From the NCBI GenBank assembly GCA_028023455.1, contig JAQFVV010006272.1, forward strand, positions 4,507,127 through 4,571,126: a stretch of DNA of 64,000 nt. The letters run 5' to 3'. Source of the DNA: Epiperipatus broadwayi. Taxonomy: Eukaryota > Onychophora > Udeonychophora > Euonychophora > Peripatidae. The notes under the pieces are model-generated. The model did not search any database. It was not told the DNA's origin and worked only from the letters and a program-made list of their open reading frames with translations. The translations under genes were made by a program, and so were the position numbers. Shown in pieces: positions 22,338 through 33,781 of the stretch (position 1 is its first letter; each line of letters opens with the position of its first letter).

Positions 22338-25136
22338 TTTTATTTAGATACTTAAAATTGCAGATCATTTTCAAATAAAGGAACATTGCAAGAATTTAAA
22401 AAATAACTGTCTCATATTAAAGGGAACATTGTTGGATTTTGTGAAGTTAGAAGAAAAGTGAAAAGACAATTGATTAAGATGTAATCATGTGTTATAGTAC
22501 AATTGCACAAACATTGGAAGTACCAGTGAGGTAGAATTCATTATAAATAAAAATGGAAAAACAACATTATGGAATTGATTGGGTATCAGACAGAGTGGCA
22601 AGATGAATTATTCAACTTAATAACATATATCAAATGCAGATAATTCAGGTTTATGCCCCAACAAGTTTTCATAGTGATGAAGAAGTAGATGATTTTTATA
22701 TAAATGTAAAAAAGGTTTTTGATCAGAGAAAGCAATATTTAAAAATTGTCATGGAAGACTTTAATGCTAGAATTGAAAACAATTGAAAGATGAATGTGTT
22801 GTAGGTAACTTTGGTTATGGTGATAGAAATTAGAGACTTTTGGAGTTTACAGAAAAGGAAAGACTTTATATTATGAATTCTTTTTTTGAAAAAAATGTCA
22901 AATGGAAATGGACATGGAAGCACCCAAAAGGAGATGCAGCAGAATTGGATTATATTTTGAGTAACAGAAAATACAAATTTCAAGATTGTAATGTTTTAAT
23001 AAATTCAACACAGAGAGTGATCATTGATTAGTAATATGTAAGATTGTGTTAAAGCATCACTAGAGAGACAAAAATTATTAAGAAAAATAATATTCACAGT
23101 TGATATTCCTAATCTGCAGAAATATCTCAAGGAATTTAAATTAGAACTTGCATATTGTTTGCAAATATTAACAGATTTTGAATGATTCAGATTTTCGTAA
23201 AATCAATAGAAAGATGATAACTGATACATTTTTAAAAACTGCCATAAAGATAGCTGGTACAAAAAGCAGCAATTGATCAATAATTTTTTTACTGAGATAA
23301 AACAATTTATGAAGAAAATAAGTAATATGAAAATATATAAAAATGAGACATTAAGAAGGATTGAATATCTCAAATTTTGTAAAATAGTGTGAAAAAGAGT
23401 TGATAATAAGAAAGTATAATCATGAACTAGCAGGAAAGTTGTAGATGAGAATAAAAGTCTCTAGAGTGTAAAATAATATCTTCGTATTTGTAGAAAACTT
23501 ATTTCTGCAATAAGAAAAAAGATAGGACTATTACTAAAAAGAGAAATGACATCATGAAATGTGTAGAAGAATTCTATCAAAAATATATAGTAATAAGGAA
23601 CAAAAAAAATATCTCCTACAACTACTATATCTTTTGATTTGTCCAGAATTTTAAATAAAAAAGTGAGTCATGCAATTACATTTATGAAGAAGGGAAAATC
23701 TCCAGGAAATGATGGAATTATAATCGATCTTAAAAAAATCAGAACAGAAAAAAATTTGGCAAATATATACCAAATATCTAAATGAGAAAGATATACCAGA
23801 TGATTGTAAGAATGCAGTATTAATATATTTTAAAAAGATGATAATGAAGATATTAGAAAGTACAGAGTTAACACTCTTTTATCAGTTCTAAACAATTTTT
23901 TTATAAAAATAATATCAATTCATCTATAGCAAACTTTGGATTTTAATCGAACAAAAGATCAAGCTGGATTTAAAAGTGGTTTTAGTATAGTGGATCTTAT
24001 CCAATTATTAAGAGAATTTATAGAAAGGTTCAATGAACATGAGTTGCCATTATGTTTTGGATTTGTAGATTATGAAAAGGCATTGGATTTTATAAGTATT
24101 TCTTTAGTGATTAAAGCATTGAATCATCAAAGTATAGACCCAGTATATATATTCATATTCTGAAGAATATTAATAAAAATGCAATAGCAACAATTACATT
24201 ACATAATGATATTAAAAAGACTAACAATGAGAAGGCTGTATGATAGGATGACTGCATATCTCCAAAACTTTTTATAGCAGATTTGCAAGAAATATTTTGT
24301 AGACTAAAATAGGAAGTTACGGAAATAAAAGTAAATGGAGATTATTTAAGGCATTTAGATTTTCAGATGGTGTAGTTGTTTTGCAAATAATGTTTTAGAG
24401 TATCAGGAAATGTTGCAAGAGTTATCAGATGAAAGTAAGAATGTATGATTAAAAATAAATGTTAAAAAGATTAAAGTAATGTTCAATGGACTTTCTCAAA
24501 AAAAAAAACAGAAAATAAAAAAATTGATAATGATGAATTAGAAAAAGATAACAACTACAAATATCTTGGTCAGATTATTACTCTAGATGGGAACATAATG
24601 GATGGAATTAATCATAGAATTAAACTTGGTTAGAGTGTTTTTGGTAGAAATAATTTAATATTAAAAGGAAATAAGCCTATGTTTGAAAATGAAGGTTTTT
24701 AATGCATGTTACCAGTTTTTCCTTATGGATCTGAGATTTGGATACTTAACATAAGAGCAATACAGAGACTTCAGATTACTTAATGAAGTATGGAGATATA
24801 TATGTTAAGAGTAACAAGAAGAGATAGAAAATGAAATATATGGGTGAGAGAACAAATAGGTGTAACTGGCATCATTAAAAGAATTAAGAGACTGGAGTTG
24901 GGTGGAATATATTGTTAGAAGAGGTGATAATAGATGGATAGTTAAAATCTTAAACTGGATTCCCAAGAGATTGTAGAAGATCTACTAAAAGATCATATAT
25001 GAGATAGATGGATGAAATAAAGAATTGTGCTGGTGTGATAAGGAGAAAGGAGGTTAAAGATAATAGAAAATGAATTGAACTTGGAAAGACCTTCATCCTG
25101 CAATGGATTGATAATGTTTGAAAATGATGATGATGA
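22338..25136 (+). pseudogene. RTE LINE, copy 2 (decayed, nearly full length of the visible unit)
   Basis: The copy is collinear with the 58 kb element from TTTTATTTAG through a terminal (GAT)n run near 25125-25136. Readable pieces include the endonuclease segment at 22840-23031 (ERLYIMNSFFEKNVK, then ELDYIL) and the RT segment at 23936-24163 (QAGFKSGF, then CFGFVDYEKA). Many stops and frameshifts are present. The active-site region near 24358 has lost a base and changed GAT to GGT, so FADD is destroyed. Comparison with this copy shows that the two early stops of the 58 kb element replaced Gln and Arg codons. No target-site duplication was found. Confidence 0.85.
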
Positions 25137-28100
25137 TTTAAACAATGATTGATTTATAGCAAAGAAGTTATAAAAATTGTTGCATCCTTTTCTCTTTTTT
25201 CCTGTTTTCAACAAGAACTGTAAAATGTCTGACACCAATTCAAACATGATATTTTTCTAAAATTTAAATACTAAAAGCTGTTTTATTCTAAAGGATAAAC
25301 TTTTCCCCTCTGATGATTCAGTAATAAACTTATACTAAATCCTATATGTAAAGTTAAACTAATTGAATTACCAATAGAAATTATAATCAAATGATAGCAG
25401 TTGATAACCACTTCAGTAGTTATTACTACTCACTATCATCATAATGTATCTTATTCTAGATTTTAATTTTTAGCTATATTAAGATACATGTGATTTAATT
25501 ATAACTATTATAAATATTGTTTAAAGAATAGTATATGAAAAACTAAAAAATACATATATATCAAACTAAAAACCATCTCTCATTAAATGGCTTTTAATTC
25601 CATTAATCATGCATTTAGCATAACCAGCCTTATAATTTATTGTATTAATGAGCTAAAAGCTCCTGTTGAAATAAGATCTGGTTAACAAGTCAGAAATTAG
25701 CTGTTACTTATAGCATTTAATATTTTATTTCACCATGTAGATTTATCAATACATATATAGATAATATTAGTAATTAAATATGTATATTGATACCTGTCTA
25801 GAGGTAAGGTAAAATCCCTAAACATGGTATATATATATAAGCATTTCACAGCTTAAATTTATATATTTAACTACATTATAAAGATGTGACTTCTTCATTT
25901 ACTTGTTACTATTAATGTAAACATCCAATGAACTAAGAATATTAAACAGCAGTGTCAAATCACCTTTAATAACTAATGAAGTGATTCAGTTACATGGCAT
26001 AATAAATTTTGGAAGGTTTTTTTTTTTTAATGATTGCTAGGTTTTCATGTTTTATTTAACACTGCAGTTTCATATTAAAAGGCCAGAACATTTTTTAATC
26101 TCATTTAATTTCACCGATTTAAAAATAAATCTAAAAATTGTGTTATTAGCACACTATCACTATATATTATCATAAAGGATTATCTATTAGTAAAAATGAT
26201 TAAATACATACAACTAATAATGGATATTTTTGGTGCTTGCCTTAATGCATTTGACAAGAAACTCTTTAAAAATATTAAAATTTTCCAGATTTCTTAATAT
26301 GCATGTGTGAATATTATATATATGAGTTATGTCCCATATGAGATAAAGGAGGATTTCCTTTTATTTCTAAGTAAACTTTGACAAAAAGACATTGTTGGCT
26401 ACAAAAATAAATATTTTGGCTTTGAATTATCAATTTCAATTGGTGATTACCTTGCAATATCATTGAATGAATATATTTCTCTAATAATTTATGTGGAAAA
26501 ATTCCTACTTTCATTTCTTTACATCTTAATATTTAATCCGTGAAATTTTAACATTTATTTAACTTTAAGTAGACAAGATTTGTTAATGTCAAGATTTCAA
26601 AAAAGATGTGATTCTTCAAAATTCTAATTTTTATATGTCTGAATTTATGCCCTAGATATGATATTGGACATTGAGATGAGAGATTCTTCTTTTATAACTA
26701 ATTATATTCTAATAAAAAAACTATTGCTGGATACTACAGTAATTGGTTTACCTTAGGAGTGTCAATTTCAATTAATGGTTACTAGCAATATTCTTGCTGA
26801 CCATATTTCTCTAGCTATTTATAGAAACATTCCCCATTTTCCTTTGCTTACATTATATATATATTTGAATAACTATAAATGTTTATTATAATTATCTGCA
26901 GAATCTATAGTGTACATACATCTTTCATTAAAGTTTAAAATGTAGTTCTAAATATAAGATGCTACAATAAATTATGTTAAGAAAATACTAATATTCTAAC
27001 ATATTAATCTATTACTTTACATTTATGGAAAAACTAATACATATGAACAAAAACTGGAAACTCTTTTCTTACTAATTTCAGTAATGTTAAGTCTTAAAAT
27101 ATCCTAGTAGCTAATGGAAAAATAAAATAAATAAAACAATTTCCCACAATATGCATATCTTAGCAAGGTGGATCCCCAACTCATGAGTTGTTTTATGAGC
27201 TACAATTATATGTACTGTGTAGAATATTTGTTTATAATTCTAGCACAGATGAATAGTAATAGTTTGGTTAATTCATTTAAAATGTGATTCTGGTTAGCAA
27301 TAATAAATACTAGATCATTTTAAGATGTAAAATGACTAATACTGACAAAAAAGAGCTTTGATTATTTGCAAAAAAAAAATATTTCATCAGTATATTAGTA
27401 CAAATTCATTTCATTACTATTTTTCTAAAATCATTTATTTTAACCATATATTTTCTAATTATTTAAAATATTCAATATTTTTTCATTCTTTTTGCATTTC
27501 TTATATTAATAAATCTTGGAAAATTTTCATTGCACTTTCACATTACTTTTTATTCAAATCAATTACCTGGCACTTTTGACTATTTAGCAGTCTTTTTCAG
27601 AACAAGAGCTCTAATGAAGATTGCTAGTCAAATTTTCTAGATAATTGTTTTAAATAAAAATGCATATGAAGCATGCAAAGAATAAGTGAATATATTTTAC
27701 AAAATTTATTATCAAAATAATTCTTATTCTTTCTTATGATACATTTACTTTTATACTAATAAGACTATATATATCTGACAGTTTAATATTCCATTGTTTC
27801 TAATATTGACATGACTAGTTTTTATTTTGGAATTGTTTTATAAAATAAACACATGAACATTCCACTGCTATTATAATTAAAAGGTAATTTTAAAAATAAT
27901 TTTACTATTGATCACATAGAGAAATCAACAGATTCATCAAACTTTATAAAGGGAATAAATTAAACATTTATTAAAAGTAAAAGTCTTTTGTGTATTATTT
28001 TTAATTATATTAAAACAATTATTTTTATAAAGGTAGAATTTCAATGAGGATTTTTAACTCCAATTATAATACTGATTCAGATATTTTGGATCAGATTAAG

Positions 28101-29400
28101 TAATGCTTTTCTCTTATTCCATTTATTTTTAAAGCATATGTATTTTCTGCCCTCACCTATATTATCTTGGAAGAAATATTTTACCTTTACTATAATTCAC
28201 TATTTGTAGAAACAGAAAAATGTGTTCCAAAATTTTAAAATTAGATAGCTCGATTTTTTTGTTATAGTAGTAAATTATTTGTTTGATATATTAAATGTTA
28301 TAGTATGCGAAGTTAATCTCTTCAATCTTAAATTCTTCCATTTTTGTAAATTTGTGATTGATTAATTATATTGAATTAGTGTAAGTCATTTATATTTTTC
28401 TTTGACAGCTGCTTGTAGTGAGTTTAATATCTGAGAGTTTAACTTCTACTGTGCCTAATATTTATATGGAGTTTTTTTAAAAATTATGATTGTTTTGTAG
28501 AATAACTAGCTAATATCTTACTGCTACCATAATTAAAAATCCAAGATAATTTTTAAAACTATATTGATGACTATCAAATAACAAAATTAACAGATTCACA
28601 AATTTTCTTAGGAATCCCTAACTAAGATTATTTAGATACTAATCTACTGATTAGTATTAGTTGGTGACCTCAAGAGCTAGGATTCTGAATTGATTAAAGT
28701 TAAGGTAATATATATATATCGTAATTTCCTCATGTGAATGAAACTTATTATTAGCAGTGATCAATTGTCACATGATTTCTTTAGCAAATGATTATACAAT
28801 TTAAATACTTTATTTTAAAAAATCTATCCATAAAGATTTGAAATCAGTTCTAGGTAATATATATATATTAAGTTATAATTTACTGATTTTAGAATAGATG
28901 ATAATCCTTGTAAAAGTGAATATAAAATCTTTGCATAATAAATATTTTGGCTTTTGTTTTCTGCATTAACTAGAAGGGATTTGGTATTTTTAAAAAAGAT
29001 AACTTTTTTAATTAGAAGTTAAAATCAATAAATAATTGTCATTAGAAAATTTTTGAGTACTGTTTTTAATATTATTAAAGAATTAATATGTTCAACTTTT
29101 GGATTGTGAAATAATAAATTAGTGATAGGGATCAGAGTATAGTTATAGCATATCTTAATGCTGACATGACATCTGATTATTCTATAGAATGCAATTTAGT
29201 GATAATAATGTGTCTTAGCTAAATAAATCAGGCCCATTAATATCAGTTTTTTAAAAGCACTTCTCAGCTGAGCAAATTCTGTTCTCTAAGCTCCAGTAAT
29301 ATTGGTATAAGAATTTTAAAATGATTTAACTTATTCTAGCTTCTTTATATAATCATTTGATAAAATGGTGTATTTTTCTATTATTGTTTTATAAATATTG
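25137..29400. other. Very A+T-rich DNA with diverged long-period direct repeats
   Basis: No gene is supported. A segment around 26430-26535 (starting ATCAATTTCAATTGGTGATTAC) recurs diverged at about 26759-26866. A segment around 27770-27960 recurs at about 28426-28620, recognisable by TATCTGACAGTTTAATATTC against TATCTGAGAGTTTAAC. The similarity is interrupted by indels. This may be an old tandem array or several copies of one dispersed repeat. Confidence 0.45.
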
Positions 29401-31790
29401 TGCTGGTCAAAATCGTGTATTCATTCAACAAGACCAATAATCCAAGCAAAAGTACCTTGAATCCAACCTTGCACAAGATACATATGTCAGGTACAAGGAT
29501 GAATCCTAACCTATTTGCCTAAACTATTGCCTCTCTGACTAATGGATAACGTTTGTGATGACACTAGCAGTGCTTGGTTTTATTCCGTCCCAGCTGGAGG
29601 TCATGGTTCACATAGAGACTCAAAATAATAATGGGTTGATATGAAAAATCAATGATTTAATGGATTCTGACGATTGCAGAACGGTACAGATATGATTTGA
29701 TCGATTACTAATGGTTTGAACCGTAATAATGATAATTCTTTATGGCAACATTACAAAGAATTGAATTTAAATCAAAGAAATATTTAAATAAATAGAGTAA
29801 TTAACCTTAGAGATTGGGAGTGATGACAAACTAAGCATATTTAAAATAACAACATTATAGGAATTTATTAAGGAATTTAGTACAAAATAAGTTAAGTCTT
29901 TGTTTATACAACTTGGTGATTTTATTTAATTCGTTTTGATGCGGCTTTGACAAACAATGTAAAAATTTGTTAATTGGTCGGCCAAAACCAATCAGCAATA
30001 AAATAAGATATTACAAATAAATCTGTTATATATATATTAAAAAATATGAAAGATGGGCATTTAAAACACTATTACATTTAAAATCATTTGTATATAATGA
30101 GTGTGGGAAGCAAAATAGTTCTTAAATAAATAATTGGCAATTATACAGTCAGATTTAATTAATTACGAAATTTGTTTGTGAAGGACGTGCCATCATGGCA
30201 GAGAGCATTTCAGGTTTGCTAAATAAAGATATAAAATGATGAAGAAGGCAATATGCTATTATAGATTACAACAAAAATAAATGAGGTCTGTTATGGATCT
30301 CTGGGTGGTTTGCTAAAGAAGTTCCTGATATGTACAGGAGATAAGAGAAATGTTAGCCCTTCAGCCAAAGCATGTCTCTAAATAATCATAATAATATTTT
30401 GATGTGCATACACATCTTAATGGCAATGCTCGAAAAGATCCCTTGGTATGAACTATGTCTACTTTGAGGGAGTGTAAAAGGTTGAACTGGTCAGATTCCG
30501 AAGGTCCTAAGAGGTTGGTAGCAAAGCAAGAATAGCAATAATAAAGAAATGGTTGTAACTATAAATACACAATGCCTTAGACGTATATAGATAGATAGTG
30601 TATCATTAACAAAATAATAAATCCTGATTAAAATCATTGGCTCCCTGATATAATGTAAAGTCCCAGAAATGTTAGGTCAGTAATGAATGAATAGTAAATT
30701 ATATTACAAAAAGAAAGGCAAGAATTAAAACTAAAATATAAAATTGTTTTCCCCACTCATCACGGAAGATTACAAAATAGGACTTGTCTTTAATTAACAT
30801 AGACGGGCATTAAATATCAAACTAATAAATTGTAAATCATAATTTTAATATTTTCTGACAAATAAAATATATGTATGAAATATATATACTGATAAAATTC
30901 TATGATAAATTTTACTTAATTGATTCACTAAAATTATTTATTCTTTCAGAAATAATTACAGGGCTATTTTAAATTGGAGGTAATAGTAAGATACTTTTAA
31001 AATAACTTCAATCATTCAAATAAATATATATATGAGGTACAAAACTAAATGAGTTTTCTATTAATTAATTTACGAAGGAAGTCTTCTTGTAATGACTTTT
31101 AAATTAAAACAAAAATAACAGGGGGAGGATTTAAAGTTAATAGCTCATTGAATTTTGTAGTTGGCTATTTCAGTAAATCAAATAATCTAAACAAACTGAC
31201 AAAAATTAATTTAATTTGCCGCATCAAAATAATGTAAAATTTTATAAGAATTGATATTTTAAATTGAATAAAATTAAAAGACGCATTTTAAATCAAGCCG
31301 TATAAACATAACATAGATATATAAAATATATAAATTAATATTGATTTAAACAAGTGAAATAAAATCAGTGGCTTGCAGCAAATTGAATATTATAATAATA
31401 TACCTATTGGAAGATGTTTCACGGCTTGACAGAGGCAGTTACAGTCAGAGTATTAGCAGGTTTACTTGATACAGACAGGCTCCGGCTAGATGTTGACAGC
31501 ACTGGATGGCATTGATGAGCTGGTGAGACAGAGCTTCAGGAAGCACGGTCGATCTTTTAGCCAGCCATTCTTTTAGGCACGATGTCTTGTATATAGATTA
31601 ATCACTTCTCTTCAGTAAACTCAACAATAATTAATCATCCTTAATCAAATTTTCCACTATTTATGTGTTCTGGTCTTATCTACAGGATTAAATCTGCACT
31701 GATCTCCACCAATGCCTGCTTTGGAGGGAAAATCTCTAACTTTGCATGAACATGCCTCAAGGGTTGATTTGCTAATTAAAAAACAACAAC
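29401..31790. other. Unassigned island of higher complexity, possibly LTR-like
   Basis: About 2.4 kb stands out from its flanks by richer composition, for example around 29.45-29.62, 30.18-30.56 and 31.42-31.75 kb. It has no long reading frame and no protein motif. A TATA-like element (TGTATATAG) near 31587 and the length recall a solo LTR, but I could not find matching TG/CA ends or a target-site duplication. It could equally be a non-coding host segment. Confidence 0.3.
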
Positions 31791-32489
31791 AACAAGCATA
31801 TTAAGTTTATCAGTTATTGTACTAACAAAATCTATTTAATTAAGGTTTAGATTAACAAAAATGTAGATTTTATTCAGAAAAATTTGGTACAATGGCTTTC
31901 AAACATATTTGACATAAACTTAAGCAGAAATTTACAAAATATTTCTTAAAATATTACATTGTTTAAATAATTGATTCTCAAGTGTACATTGATTGAAAGA
32001 TAAATATAAAATGTTACCCACTAATTAATTGAAGAAAATGAACTTTAATAAAGAATTTGAAATATTTGTAACATTTTATAGATATCTAGGATTCAATTAC
32101 ATATAAATGCCAATTTAATAAAATAAACATAGTATACATTTTTAAAAATATAAAATAATGAACTAATATAAAAAGGTTAGTTTTAATTATAAAATAAGAT
32201 TAATGAAATATAAAAGATTATAATATTGCTTAAAATATACTACCACCTATTATGAGATGGGTGTCAGTTAATAAGGATGGGGTTCAAACCCAGACTAGTG
32301 CTGATGACATTGGCACTAGGTGAAGCAGAAATATGTACTATATTTCCAGCTTCAATATATTGAAATTAATGTTCTTATGGGCAAATGATGTTTTATAAAA
32401 CATGTTTCCAGAAGCAACCATGTTTAATAAAATAATATTAAAGTAAATACATACCATGTTTACTATATATATATGTAATAATCAAAATA
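31791..32489. other. A+T-rich sequence with one tRNA-like fragment
   Basis: Mostly A+T-rich. At 32250-32345 a plus-strand B-box-like GGGTTCAAACCC is followed by a hairpin with CTAGTGC and GCACTAG arms, suggesting a SINE fragment. No tail or duplication could be assigned. Confidence 0.35.
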
Positions 32490-32656
32490 TTCTAGAATAA
32501 AAACTACAAAATTCCATATACCTATATAAAATACTATAGCCTTTTTATGGCATTTTATGCCATGCTACTCAAGATGGCATAAAATGTCATATGCTAGCCA
32601 TAGTGAACATTTTATTTCATATAGGTATATGGAATTTTGTAGTTTATATTCTAGAA
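32490..32656. mobile_element. Palindromic MITE-like element, about 167 bp
   Basis: The arms start with TTCTAGAATA on the left and end in TATTCTAGA on the right. They pair through ACTACAAAATTCCATATACC and, after a small unpaired stretch, through TGGCATTTTATGCCA. There is no coding capacity. The structure is that of a short inverted-repeat DNA element. No target-site duplication is clear. Confidence 0.75.
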
Positions 32657-33017
32657 TTCTATTTTAATTATTGTATTTATTTCGTTTGATATCATATATA
32701 TGATCTTTCTTATCACAAAGAATAAATTATTTAACCCTTTATTGAACAATTTGCTTTTTATCATTTTAGATATTTTTCATCAATTTTTTTTATAACTATT
32801 TTATTACAAAAATAATAATTTCATACTTGCATCCAGTATATTAGTATAAAATTGTGTGTACTTGGAATAGAATATTTAACTTATATAGACTTTTCTGGGC
32901 ACATAACTTGTTTAAATATATAGGGTATATGAGCACACACTTTCACATGACCCACCACTCTCCACTCTATCTCATAACACTGATGCACTTGAACACTTAT
33001 TTGTCAAAAAAATAAAT

Positions 33018-33075
33018 AATCACCAATATACATGTATTTCATGCTAAACCAGCAATCGTCAGTTGGTCCAGATTA
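33018..33075 (-). ncRNA. Hammerhead ribozyme motif, family E, inverted arm
   Basis: On the minus strand ACCAA (33067-33063) is followed by CTGACGA (33062-33056), then stem II TGCT-GGTTT-AGCA flanked by an opposed T and T, then GAAA (33040-33037), the self-complementary stem III ATACATGTAT (33037-33028), an A at 33027 as cleavage-site base, and TTGGT (33026-33022) closing stem I with five pairs. All invariant core positions are present. This copy has four pairs in stem III, one more than the opposite copy. Confidence 0.8.
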
Positions 33076-33607
33076 TTATCTCTGCACATATATGCAATAA
33101 GTGCTCAGATATGTATCAAAATAGCCAATCTTCATACTTTAATGGAAAGGCTTCAATCCACAAACGCCATCCAATTGAAAATCTGATGATGGAATGCTCA
33201 AAGGCCACCCTGAGGCCGAGAATCTCATCACACCCATGTTGGCCTAAAATCAAGGTGAATCATGTGAAAGTCTGTGCTCATATACCCTATATTATATATA
33301 TTGATACAGGTATATAATAAACCTGTATTTCAGTTATTACATAGTAGAGATGACTGCCCATCCCTTGTAAATGTATTAAATGGATTACATCCTGTACATG
33401 AGGGATCAGATTGACTTTAGGTCAACATGGGTGTAATGAGAATCTCAGCCTCAGGGTGGCCTTTTAGTGTTCCATCATCAGATTTTCAATTGAATGGACG
33501 GTTGAAGAGTTGGAGTGTGGAGTGGATTGAAGCCTGTCCATTAAAGTATGAAGATTGGCTATCTTAATATATATTGAGCACTTATTGCATATATGTGTAG
33601 AGATAAT

Positions 33608-33665
33608 AATATGGACCAACTGATGATTGCTGGTTTAGCATGAAATATGTATATTGGTGATTATT
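33608..33665 (+). ncRNA. Type I hammerhead ribozyme motif, family E, direct arm
   Basis: Stem I is ACCAA (33615-33619) with TTGGT (33654-33658), extended beyond a 3x3 internal loop by AATA (33608-33611) with TATT (33662-33665). The boxes CTGATGA (33620-33626) and GAAA (33642-33645) are intact. Stem II is TGCT/AGCA with a GGTTT loop, and stem III is ATA/TAT with a two-base loop. Cleavage is expected after A33653. The opposed T-T at the base of stem II is unusual, since most hammerheads have G-C there. The short stem III suggests dimer-assisted activity, as known for retroelement hammerheads. Confidence 0.82.
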
Positions 33666-33781
33666 TATCTTTTCAACATGTGTTCAAGTGCATCTGTGTT
33701 AGGAGATAAGAGTGGATAGTGGTGGTCGTGTGAAAGTCTGTGCTCGTATGTAATATACCTGTATTTCAGTTATAACTTGTT

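Larger units (their letters stand above)
32913..33771 (+). mobile_element. Hammerhead-family E element: inverted plus direct monomers, 859 bp
   Basis: The exact direct repeat ATAACTTGTT at 32903-32912 and 33772-33781 bounds the element. Inside, 32925-33252 is a reverse complement of 33411-33750. Between them lies a direct partial monomer end containing TGTGAAAGTCTGTGCTC, which recurs at the right end with a spacing of 436-466 bases, taken as the monomer length. Each arm carries a hammerhead ribozyme motif, in opposite orientations. There is no protein-coding frame; the 84-codon frame at 33063-33317 is arm sequence. The ribozymes, tandem/inverted monomers and long duplication resemble animal retrozymes or Penelope-derived elements, and mobilisation by a retroelement enzyme is inferred. 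Confidence 0.85.

Noticed and set aside
32300-32345. CTGATGA followed by GAAA near 32.3 kb
   Set aside because: The interval between the boxes does not form a stem II next to the core and no stem I pairs around it. The CTGATGA lies in a simple hairpin loop.
33063-33317. 84-codon frame in the family E element
   Set aside because: It lies in the inverted arm and includes the minus-strand ribozyme, and the other arm does not keep the frame open.
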